The notes under the pieces were generated by a model. That model saw only the letters and a program-made list of their open reading frames with translations. It did not search any database and was not told the origin of the DNA. From Chromera velia (Eukaryota; Sar; Chromeraceae), in NCBI GenBank assembly GCA_018398765.1, contig JAHBMJ010002322.1, positions 2,501-20,129 on the forward strand: a stretch of 17,629 bases of DNA. Direction: 5' to 3'. Numbering within the stretch: position 1 is the first letter of the stretch; every line of letters begins with the position of its first letter. Below, one piece after another: positions 1 through 8,494 of the stretch. The position numbers were made by a program, and so were the translations under genes.

Positions 1-912
1 TTTAGTACCCAATTCATCCCTTCTACTGTGTTTGTATGGGTGCCGTCTGGAGCCACGAATTCCTTTTTATGGTTCACTCGATTATGACCACCTTTGAACT
101 CTTTCCCAGGCTCATCGTAACCCTTCCACATGTCTGTATTCAGCGCACAGTCTTTGTTTGCGTACTTGTCAAAGAATCTGCCGATGATATGGTGACATCT
201 ACGCTTGACCGCCTGTGCAGCAAAGTGTTTCGTAAGACGGGAAACGACCACGAGCACCCAGACTCCCCAAACAGGATGTCCATGCCCGCCTCCTCCCGGT
301 TTCGTCTTGCCGGCCTTGGTCTCATCTGCCTCCAATATGTCCTCAGGCCCCGAACCGATCTTCAATGGGCTCACTGATAGCGGCGGACCGCCATGCAGTC
401 AAGCCTTCAGTGGTAGACGGAGCGAAGTCCGTCTCCGTTGGTTGCCAACCAAATTCCTCAATCTCGTTTGCCATAAAGAGTTCACAGTCAGAAATCAGAT
501 CAGTGACAACGTGAGTGCCGAGATGAAGTTGTTGACAGAGGATGGCATGCGTTGCGCCTGCCAGGAACAGACTGACGAACATAATCAGTTTGTACAATGG
601 GATCTTCACGTTAGAAAGGAAGGTGCCTGCTCTCTCACTATGAGAAGCACGCACACAGTTTGCTTTCTGACAACGGAATCTCACAATGCCACGGTCGTTT
701 GTGGAAGCCATCAGATGAGGATCGCATCTGTCATTGCCTGGGCACATCATCTCTTTGTGCACTAGTTTGTGCATCAAGCCGCGATTATAGAAGAAGCTTC
801 GAACTGCGTTCTCACAATGAATCCAGGGAGTAAGCTCCCAGAGATTCGGAAGCGAACCACGAAAAGAAGACGGCGGCATAGCGCCGTCCGCCTGAACCCC
901 AACCTCAGGCAT
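1..912 (-). CDS. Merlin/IS1016-type (ISXO2-like) DDE transposase, 3' end cut off by window edge, probable 76-nt intron
   Basis: Cut-and-paste transposase of the IS1016/ISXO2/Merlin group. The first part (912 down to 450) has a zinc-ribbon-like set, CPGNDRC followed about 17 residues later by RFRCQKANC, then the family signature S-x-R-x-GTF leading into a hydrophobic helix region (KIPLYKLIMFVSLFL). The second part (373 to 1) is in another frame and has no stop to the window edge. It carries the three acidic catalytic motifs: LEADETKAG (Asp 1), NTDMWKGY (Asp 2) and VNHKKEFVAPDGTHTNTVEG (Glu). The frames connect if 374-449 is removed as an intron (donor gttggc, acceptor tatcag), giving EIEEF-VSPLKIGSG. 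The spacing to the first Asp then matches what I know of the family. Without this removal the frame ends at a TGA at 343-345. A simple frameshift is the alternative. Start chosen at the ATG at 912. The C-terminus lies outside the window and the element ends were not located. Confidence 0.85.
374..449 (-). other. Probable intron in the transposase gene
   Basis: On the minus strand the segment begins gttggc and ends atcag. Removing its 76 nt joins GAATTTG to TGAGCCC and restores one reading frame from the zinc-ribbon half to the DDE half. The 25 or so residues it would encode if read through have no counterpart in the family. The donor resembles the gttggt donors used twice in the neighbouring hydrolase gene. 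A frameshifted relic cannot be excluded without cDNA. Confidence 0.6.
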
Positions 913-1536
913 GATGCCTTCTTACATGTGCTTCAAGCGCCAACAGTGCAGAACGGTGGATCTTGTCATAAAGGAGTAGGTAGACAAAGCAGACCTGAAA
1001 GTGACATCGGAGACGGCTTTGCATGAAGGTCAGTCATTTTGGTGATTGACCCGGTCGGGCCTAAGCCTGTGCGCGCGAGCGCGCGCGCGCGTAGCGCGCG
1101 AAAAATTGATATGTTGTCAGGGGTGATATATATTCATATATAAACCGGTAAACGACATTATAGACCCCGCCCATATGTCGCCCGCCGAGAAAGCCGGCCG
1201 GGGGGCATGCAGATCTGTGCCACTGATTCTGTGGGGGCTGGGGCGAGGGAGAAAGTTCTCGGTATTCGTTTGATCACTCAAACCCTGGACAAACCAGATC
1301 CGACAGATCGAAGGAGAAGAAGAAACTGAAGTGGGTTGTCTCGTTCTTGATCGAATAGATCATCTCCTTGATCAGTGGTACTTTCTGCCGGAATGAACGA
1401 AATTTCTTGCGCTTCTGCACCTCATCATCAATTCAACCTTATATGAATATTGTCTTTTGGTCTGTCTGACACACGGAAGATCCGAAAGAACTGTCTTCGT
1501 TGTTACTCGTCTGCGTGCCACGTATGGTGCTCCTTC
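913..1536. other. No gene recognised
   Basis: Apart from the GC tract there is an AT segment around 1126-1143 and a GC-rich stretch around 1165-1215. The longest open frame, on the minus strand at 1372-1947, is low-complexity (Ser/Pro/Arg) with no family signature. The right end of the Merlin-type element should be somewhere here, but I could not place it. Confidence 0.5.
1071..1100. repeat. Alternating GC tract, nearly self-complementary
   Basis: Thirty bases made almost only of GC/CG dinucleotides with one A and one TA interruption, followed by AAAAATT. It lies about 160 bp upstream of the transposase start codon. It may belong to the element's terminal region or be a simple repeat; no matching copy is visible here because the other end of the element is outside the window. 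Confidence 0.7.
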
Positions 1537-1798
1537 ACACATCGATCCGCACAACGGTGTGGACCCTGTGGGGACGACGAGGTGAATTGGGTCGGACTGG
1601 AGATTCCAGCAGGTCTCGTCGACTGTCGGACTGGGAGGGACAGGGAGGAAGGGAGGGAGAGATGCGGGGGTGCGTGAGGACAGAGGAGCTGGAGAGTGCG
1701 GATCGGATTCCGGTGGGTTTCTCTTGTTGTTTGGCGAATGACTGTGCGTGGATCGTCTGTCGCTCTTCCCATTCTGTTCGCTGTTGCAGCAGCTCTGT
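1537..1798 (+). repeat. Direct duplication, copy A
   Basis: About 260 bp that recurs at 2503-2764 in the same orientation. A 58-base core from about 1681 (cagaggagctggagagtgcg onward) is nearly identical between copies, and the alignment ends at ctgttgcagc. Copies differ by small indels (for example an extra gtggaccct-like block in copy A) and by substitutions, so the duplication is not recent. Function unknown; the open frames in it are not conserved between copies. Confidence 0.85.
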
Positions 1799-2395
1799 CG
1801 CGCGTGCGAATTGGATTTTTGGGTCGTGTGATTGTCCGGCGTTTCCGCTCTTTTGCTCAGACGGCCCACCCTTTCTGAGCAGCTGAGTGACACAGTAAGT
1901 CTAGCGCCGTTGCGTCGCGGGGATTGCAAAGGACCAGCGAGCCTCATGTGTCAGGTCGCTGTCTGGCGGTAACCGTCTCAGGGTGGGCTGAGCGGGGTCT
2001 GCATATATCAGACAATCTGTAGTCCACCGTGTGTGCACCTCCTTCTGCTGCAAACCGTTTTCGCTCGGCGATGCATGTGTAGAGATACGATGTTTGTTTG
2101 AGCTGTATCTGCTTTCTGCCTTTGCTGTCTTCTTTTTTTTCCATTTTGACCGCACGCATGCAGTTGTTTCGGTGGGGCTCTCAATCTGCTTCAGATATTC
2201 GGGTGGCACTTCATGCGTCTCTTTTGGTTTATCTTTTCGTTTTTTGTTCTAGAAGGTGGGAAGCTGAGAACAAAATGCACATGAGATATATATGTCAGTT
2301 GCAGGCTTGGGTTCGAAGTGCACAAGTTCTTCATGCGGTTATTGTATTGTTCATGGAGGCTGACTTGCTCCGATGCGAGAATTGATTGACTGGTC

Positions 2396-2464
2396 AGTTT
2401 TTCTTTCCGTTGTGGACTCCCTCCCTCCCTCCTTCCCTCTCTCTTTCCCTCCCTCCCTCTCTCC
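2396..2464 (+). repeat. Polypyrimidine (TCCC/CT) low-complexity tract
   Basis: Runs of ctccctccctcc and ccttccctctctc immediately left of duplication copy B. A related GGGA-rich stretch lies inside each duplication copy (about 1630-1665 and 2590-2630), so this tract could pair with it in single strands. Confidence 0.8.
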
Positions 2465-2502
2465 GTTCTCCTGCTTGTTGTGATGCGATGCGTGCAGGTT
2501 CG

Positions 2503-2764
2503 TTCAGACATCGGCCCGCACAACGGTACGGGGACGAGGGGGTGAATTGAATCGGACTGGAGATTCCCGCAGGCTCGTCGACTGTCTGACTGGGAGGGAC
2601 AGAGAGGGAGGGACAGGAAGGGAGAGAGAGATGTGGGGGTGCGTGACGACAGAGGAGCTGGAGAGTGCGGATCGGATTCCGGTGGGTTTCTCTTTGTTGT
2701 TTGGCGAATGACTGTACTGGATCGTCTGTCGCTCTTCCCATTCTATTCACTGTTGCAGCTCTGG
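2503..2764 (+). repeat. Direct duplication, copy B
   Basis: Second copy of the block at 1537-1798, offset about 966 bp. Both copies begin near cgcacaacgg and end at tgttgcag. Sequence outside the block does not align, so the unit is bounded rather than part of a longer segmental duplication. Confidence 0.85.
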
Positions 2765-2867
2765 TATGTCTTGCGTTTCTTTGTGGTAGTGTCAGAATTC
2801 TGTTTTGTTATTTTTCTTTCTATGTTTATGTCTTGGGCACTCTCATATTTTTTGGAGGTGATGTTAA

Positions 2868-2940
2868 TTGTCTTTTTCCTTCTTTGGTTCAGGCTGTATC
2901 TTTGTTGTCTTTTTCGTTCTTTGGTTCAGGTTGTATCTTT
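2868..2940 (+). repeat. Two-copy tandem repeat, 37-bp unit
   Basis: Units start at 2868 and 2905, each containing ttgtctttttc, ttctttggttcagg and tgtatcttt, with two mismatches. They sit in a T-rich stretch with no supported gene. Confidence 0.85.
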
Positions 2941-3590
2941 TTTCACACCGACCCTTTCTTGTCTCGGAGTCTGCTATGTCCACGACCACGCCGCTTGACG
3001 CCTTGTCCCACGCACCTAGCAACGCACGCACATGTTTTTTTCTGTTTTGCAAGATGGAGTGCTGTGTGCAGTCCGAACGAGAGAAAGGAAAAACAAATCT
3101 TCAATCGTGCACTCCGCATGTGTGTTGCTTACTGAGCCGTGGTGCTGTCGCTCTTGCAAATTGACAGGTCGATTGATCTTCTATAGTGGATCTTCGGTTC
3201 GCCAGCCTTCTCGGGCTTTGTTCAGAACGATTAAGAAGTGTGATTATTATATCACTGTGATAACTGCGGTAGTGCATTGGCTGGTATACTTGAACAAATA
3301 ACCAGTTTGTAGATTTTATTTTTATTGGCATATTTCTACCGCCTAGTCTACCGCTAGTTCTACTGGTAAATATTTTAACTAGGCTCAGTTGTCGTACGGA
3401 ACTTGTACTTGACCTGACCCGCTCATTCCTCAAGCTGCTTTCACATACTTTTTGCTGTTCTTCGTCTTTTTTATGATTATATACGCTTCTTCATTGATTA
3501 AAAAACACACAAAAGCCAATCATGATAGCTAGCTATCACAGAGGAAAAAAAAAAATGAAAGTTTACATCTTCAAATTTTTTTGTTATATA
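2941..3590. other. No gene recognised; AT content rises
   Basis: Short open frames here lack family signatures. A perfect 14-bp palindrome (gatagctagctatc) lies at 3524-3537. A loose repeat of ctaccgc and ctagt occurs around 3338-3365. From about 3300 the sequence becomes markedly AT-rich and stays so to about 5900. Confidence 0.5.
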
Positions 3591-3840
3591 CCCTAATGAA
3601 TTGGGAGTTGAATTGGGCGTCGAATTGGTAGTACTACCAATTTTTTACCGCCAGTAACTCCCAATTTTGAAAAATTGGTACCTAGTCTAGTGAAAGAAGT
3701 ACATGAAGTTTGAAGCTAAAATTTTGTGTATGGGCTAAACAGGGGCTCACTAGTCTCTAGCCATAGTTATTAGACTCTAATTCATTACTAGGAACAAATT
3801 CTATGAACACTTAGAATCACCTAAAAATTGGGAGTTACCA
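3591..3840 (+). repeat. Left terminal inverted repeat
   Basis: Pairs with 5018-5267. It contains several copies of aattggga/aattggta motifs and a perfect 20-bp palindrome at 3623-3642 (aattggtagtactaccaatt). A further aattggtagtac copy lies just inside at 3879-3890. Such clustered subterminal motifs are typical transposase binding sites. A weaker match extends inward to about 3912. Confidence 0.92.
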
Positions 3841-4051
3841 ATTTTTAAATAAAATTTTTTTAGGACCGCCGAAGAAAAAATTGGTAGTACAAAAAAAAAA
3901 AAATGGGACTCAACTTGAAACTTTTGTTTTGTGTGTCATAGTGCACCGCTAACGCAATATAAAACGGACAGTGGACAGTTCTACACAAGCTGCACGTACC
4001 AATATAAAAAACAGGGTGAAAATCGATCTAATTGACCATGTAAGCCTACCA

Positions 4052-4147
4052 GAATTCATAATCCCTCCATATGCCGGACAGTGGCTGTTGATCTTTGTTC
4101 AGATCATGCCCCTCTCTCCCGAACATCTCCCACTTAGTGGTTCCTAA
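4052..4147 (+). pseudogene. Fragment of transposase-like protein (upstream piece)
   Basis: An open stretch reading EFIIPPYAGQWLLIFVQIMPL and a few more residues ends at TAA 4145-4147. The W-x-x-x-F-x-QIMPL pattern resembles the segment that precedes the K-x-H-x-x-x-H motif in large transposon proteins of the TNP2/DUF4218-like kind. It is in the expected order relative to the fragment at 4483-4701. Assignment rests on remembered motif pattern only. Confidence 0.35.
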
Positions 4148-4285
4148 ACGCCTCAAATGGAGATTATATTCCTTCTTTTTCTCCTCTGACAGAGCTAGGA
4201 CTTTTTCTTGTTTGGGCAGTGAATGAGAAGAAGCTCTTTCAGGTGGAGGAATTGAATTTATTTCTGTTTGATTCAGATATGTGGT

Positions 4286-4472
4286 GAAAAACAGGGCTGC
4301 CCCCTATTCAGTGGGTCCGAGGGATTCCGAGAAACAATAGAAAGATTAAATTAGGGGCTGCAGATGTCAGACACGTTTTCCCTCGCGTGGTTGAGTTCAT
4401 GGAAAAAAGGTGCCCGGACATTTTTGTTACAGAGAACCCTCCTGCTTGTTCTTTTTACTTGCATTCGTAGAT
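4286..4472 (+). other. Open stretch of unknown origin inside the transposon
   Basis: After a TGA at about 4285 the frame stays open for some 60 codons (GLPPIQWVRGIPRNNRK, later VRHVFPRVVEFMEKRCPDIF) to a TAG near 4470. The same frame is open before the TGA from about 4138. The amino-acid mix looks protein-like, not low-complexity, but I recognise no family. It separates the two transposase-like fragments and may be cargo, intron or decayed coding sequence. Confidence 0.3.
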
Positions 4473-4482
4473 CCTTTCCACG

Positions 4483-4701
4483 TTGACAGGTTCAATCACG
4501 GATGAGAAACTTGCAGAGCTGAAGACGGTGATAAAGACTTGGCAAGACCTTTTTTGCAAGTTTTATGGGTGGGCGGTCCCGAAGACTCACTTCTACTCGC
4601 ACTTCCCGGTGTGGATCCGCCGGTTTGGGGGGTTGAACACAACGAAATGCTACGGCTTTGAATCGTATCATAAGAAGGTTTGCAAACGTTTTATCCTATA
4701 G
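4483..4701 (+). pseudogene. Transposase-like fragment with PKTHFYSHFP motif
   Basis: Codes for 72 residues. A helical start (DEKLAELKTVIKTWQDLFCKFYG) is followed by VPKTHFYSHFPVWIRRFGGL and KCYGFESYHKKV. The arrangement YG, P-K-x-H-x-x-x-H-x-P, FG-x-L, FE-x-x-H-K is shared by C-terminal parts of many large eukaryotic transposases, including CACTA/TNP2-like and related groups. Upstream frames are broken by stops (4145, 4285 and 4470 regions) and nothing recognisable follows it, so it is a remnant rather than a working gene. The superfamily is uncertain. Confidence 0.55.
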
Positions 4702-5017
4702 GGGGGACGTTATTCATATGATCGTTTTATTCTGGAAGATCTGATTTTTGCGTGGTTGTGCAAGAGAAAGAAAGCCATGCAAGCATATTTTGCCGATGTG
4801 TCACGCCGGGAGGGACTTCGAGCATGAATAACACTATGAAACTATACAAAACTTATGGATTTATGAAGTTCTGTGCAGCCGCAACACTGTTCTATTACAG
4901 CGTTCTTTCTTTCCACATATGTTTTACTTTTTAGGAGAAGTTATAAAATTGATAGTCAAAAAAAAAAAATTGGGTGTTGATTTTCTTAAAAATTGGTGGT
5001 TAGTCCTAGAAAAAAAT

Positions 5018-5267
5018 TGATAACTCCCAATTTTTAGGTGATTCTAAGTGTTCATAGAATTTGTTCCTAGTAATGAATTAGAGTCTAATAACTATGGCTA
5101 AAGACTAGTGAGCCCCTGTTTAGCCCATACACAAAATTTTAGCTTCAAACTTCATGTACTTCTTTCACTAGACTAGGTACCAATTTTTCAAAATTGGGAG
5201 TTACTGGCGGTAAAAAATTGGTAGTACTACCAATTCGACGCCCAATTCAACTCCCAATTCATTAGGG
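5018..5267 (-). repeat. Right terminal inverted repeat
   Basis: Reverse complement of the left repeat. The 20-bp palindrome recurs at 5216-5235. Weaker similarity continues inward to about 4957, where both arms have long A or T runs next to tggg. Confidence 0.92.
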
Positions 5268-5271
5268 TATA

Positions 5272-5919
5272 CATGGTAAAACTCCTAATTCAACCAGAAA
5301 AAAATTCTTTAATAGAAAAGTTTGAAGCTCCAGCCCATTATTAAACTCTATACTTTTAATAAAATATTTATAAATACACAAACTTTGTATTCAAAGTTTA
5401 CTATATCTAATAAAAATTTTTGAACTGTGAAGTTTTAATTTTTATACATCTAAATTGCAGATGTATAATAGTAATACTTCTGATTAGAGTTCCCAATGTG
5501 CCGGATATAACTCAATCCATCGAATGCAACAGTCAATGACTGTTTGAATAACATTTATCTTCAACTTTAAAATATACAAACTTCTATGTTCTCACACTAG
5601 GTCTGCATCATGGACTCTCAAACTTCAGGAGGCCTTGACTAACTTTTTTGAAAGGTGCTTTCCTGGTTTCTCGCCTGTTATTCTTCTATTCCTAGTTCTT
5701 CTTCCTCTTTATTCTTTTCTATTTATCTCTTTTCGACTCGATCCCAAACTTCATTTAAGCTTTTGAATATAATCTTTTAAATTTTAATAGAAATTAATTG
5801 GGAAAAAAAATTAATGTAACAAGCGTATACGTATGTATATGTATAAGATATAGAGTCAATTCAAAGATGTCTGCATGAGAACACATGAGAATGGTCATCA
5901 TTCATGAAGTTTCACGCTT

Positions 5920-5922
<3 letters not shown>
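5272..5922. other. AT-rich stretch, no gene recognised
   Basis: Contains a perfect hairpin (tatacatct / agatgtata, 7-nt loop) at 5443-5467. An open piece around 5600-5760 encodes WTLKLQEALTNFFERCFPGF before becoming Leu/Phe-rich. It is too short and isolated to call a gene. Confidence 0.45.
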
Positions 5923-5982
<60 letters not shown>

Positions 5983-6025
5983 CGCGTGTGCGTGTGTGTG
6001 CATGTATATGTGTGTGTATGTATGT
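5923..6025 (+). repeat. Compound microsatellite (CT)n(GT)n
   Basis: About 14 CT units pass directly into GT units, with GC and TATG interruptions toward the right. Confidence 0.97.
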
Positions 6026-6588
6026 ACGGCTGGTTGAATCATTCGAACTTGAAGTTCACTGATCACTGCCAGACTGTGATTTTAATAAGGACACACACAC
6101 TCAGTCACAACATGGCACACACTTCCGATCACGTCCCCTAACTGATGGGCAGGCCGCAGATGAATACACACACACACGAAACTCACCATGCACACACAGC
6201 ACTGCCTTTAAGAGTTTCTGACTCAAAAAATTCTGAGACGATTTTCTTTTCACACCCTTCCTCTTTCATCCATCCAGGAGGATCGATGTACACCGATAGG
6301 CCTCAACTGCTTCTCTAGCCTTCACTGAACGCCTTACAGGCCAGTCAAAGGAACCCCCCGCGCATTCCCTTTCTTACCCCAGGGTCGTTTGTCCTCTCTT
6401 CTTCTTCGTGCCTGTGCAAGCGAGCGCCCCTTTCCTTTCTCCCTCTCGAAGGCAGATGGACCCTTTGCACTTTACCTACAAGATTCAGATGGACTGCTCA
6501 CCAGAGCCGATCACAGTAAGGGAGTGAGGGACCGAGGGAGAGAGGGGGGAAAGACGCACAGAAAAAATCGATTACTGTGGCAGTTCGT

Positions 6589-6589
6589 G

Positions 6590-6638
<49 letters not shown>
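6589..6638 (+). repeat. Compound microsatellite (TA)n(GA)n
   Basis: About ten TA units followed by about fifteen GA units. Intergenic as far as can be seen. Confidence 0.97.
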
Positions 6639-6640
<2 letters not shown>

Positions 6641-6707
6641 TCGCTCACTTAGCTTCCCAAAAGTAGTCCTTTTGTGAAACTGAACAAAAAAAGAGTAAAA
6701 TGAACAT

Positions 6708-6708
<1 letters not shown>

Positions 6709-6742
<34 letters not shown>
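6709..6742 (+). repeat. (CA)n microsatellite
   Basis: Seventeen uninterrupted AC units. Confidence 0.97.
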
Positions 6743-6744
<2 letters not shown>

Positions 6745-8093
6745 TGGCAGAAACGAGGACGCAGCATACAAACATCATTCTTTTTCTGGAAGAGTGACGC
6801 ACATTTTTGTCTTTCCTACTCGTTCCCGTTTGTCATGCCCATCTCTATTATGTTTCCCTCACTCCATCCGCTCTAGTATCACACATCCACCGTCGCGCAA
6901 AAGAGAGACACACACACACGAAGACAGTTAAAGAGAAGAAAAGACAACACGACCTCATGTGATGCAACCGCGAGCCTGCTGTAAATCTGTCTGCTCAAAA
7001 AGCACGACAGAGGAAGCACACTGGTACGTCTCTTTCTCTGTAGCGCTCTTACTCGTTCACCTGCCGATCCTCTTCGACTTGCTCCCCTTGCCTCCAGTTC
7101 ATTTCTTTCGATCATGTACTTTTAGATCCGCTCTCTTCCCTCCTCTCTCTCATTCGGAAACGAAGACAGCCAGTCGAACCACGGCCGCTGTTTCTCTTTT
7201 ACCCTTTCTCTTTTTTGTCCTGACTCATCATGTTTTTCTTTTTGCACCAACATGGCTCACTGAAGGACTCTTTTACGCCCTCTCTCTCTCTCTCTCTCTC
7301 CCTCCCTGTCACTTTAAGTTATCATGCGAAAGCACAATTTCATGTATCTGGACACACACAAGCCACCAGGCACCGACTTTTCCGGGGCCTTTTTTTCTTT
7401 ACTCACATTCCCCTCCCCTTTGCCCTTCCCCTCTGTTTTACAAACACGACCATGAAAGACACACAAGAAACCAATACGACATATGCAACGTCTCCCAGTC
7501 AGTCTTCTCTTCCCGAGTCTTCAGGAGCACATGGCGTGATTCTTGCAGATGTATCGGAAAAAATTTGAATCAATGCAGGAACGGAACAAATAAAGGAAAA
7601 AGAAACTTACATACTGACAGGATGTCATGAGGTCGCTTTCTGCTTATCGCTGAGACCCCCCCCCATTCATCTCTGTCGATGTCCGTCTCTGCCAGCATAT
7701 ACTTTGACAGATTCACAGACTGAAGACACAGACAAGCCCACCCCACTCCCCAAAGTCAACCGTAAGGACCTCTTGTACAGACACGACAGACAATTTCCCG
7801 GACCCGCACGTCAGTTGTTCCTCCGGAATCTTCAGAGCAAAGGTGCGGTTCCAAATCGTCCCTTTGACAAGATCTTTTCATCTTGCTTTGGTTTCTTTCG
7901 GTCTTCTTCTTTCTGTTTCATATTCTGCTTCTGTCTCAACAATCCCTCTAGGTCTGCTCCACTGTCAGTCAACGACACTCTCATGCAACGGCCTGAAGTT
8001 GCCTGCCATCTTTCTATCTCATGTTCGGAAGAGAGAGAAAAAAGAAAGAAAGGGACGCAGGGAAGAAAACTATCCCCTCTTCATCCTTTCCTC
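6743..8093. other. No supported gene; low-complexity, Ser/Phe/Leu-biased frames
   Basis: Several plus-strand frames look long only because of CT-rich DNA. Two short stretches look less biased. One is the 38-codon ATG frame at 7452-7568 (MKDTQETNTTYATSPSQSSL and on). The other is the open stretch from 7704, which includes KVNRKDLLYRHDRQFPG and ARQLFLRNLQSKG. Neither has a recognisable motif or convincing splice partners. Part of this region is likely the 3' flank of the hydrolase gene on the minus strand. Confidence 0.4.
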
Positions 8094-8322
8094 CTACCAC
8101 CTTGCCCCCCCTCTCGTCTTCGTGCCATCCCTTCCCTTCCCTTCTCTCTCTGGACACTTCCTTCCTTCCTTCTCAAAGCTTGAACTCTCCAGACTTGAGT
8201 CTCTGGGCTGCATGCAGTCACACAGGCAGGCAGGTAGGCAGAGAGTGAGAGAGGAATGACCCAATAAAGACCCTAGCACGTGTTTGAGGACTGAAAGAGA
8301 GAAGGCAGAAACAGGGGAAATT

Positions 8323-8414
<92 letters not shown>

Positions 8415-8448
8415 CGACACACACACACACACAACGCACACACACATA

Positions 8449-8494
<46 letters not shown>

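Larger units (their letters stand above)
3591..5267. mobile_element. DNA transposon with long near-identical terminal inverted repeats
   Basis: The ends are mirror images: ccctaatgaattgggagttg at 3591 reappears as its reverse complement ending at 5267. The inverted match runs about 250 bp with one difference seen (a C/T in cactagtctctagcc). Both ends are flanked by TATA (3587-3590 and 5268-5271), which may be a 4-bp target duplication, or part of the ends, since TATA is palindromic. The 1.2-kb interior holds only broken pieces of a transposase-like protein. The near-identity of the ends argues for recent movement, or for gene conversion, of a copy that cannot encode its own enzyme. Confidence 0.88.

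Noticed and set aside
36-765. Plus-strand frames of 113 and 186 residues
   Set aside because: They lie antisense to the transposase, which has clear family motifs on the minus strand.
1372-1947. Minus-strand frame of 191 residues
   Set aside because: Ser/Pro/Arg-rich, spans part of the duplicated block, and the frame is not kept in the second copy.
6959-7630. Plus-strand frame of 223 residues with hydrophobic segments
   Set aside because: Composition follows CT-rich DNA, with no family motif and no sign of splice partners. The apparent membrane segments are Leu/Phe/Ser low complexity.
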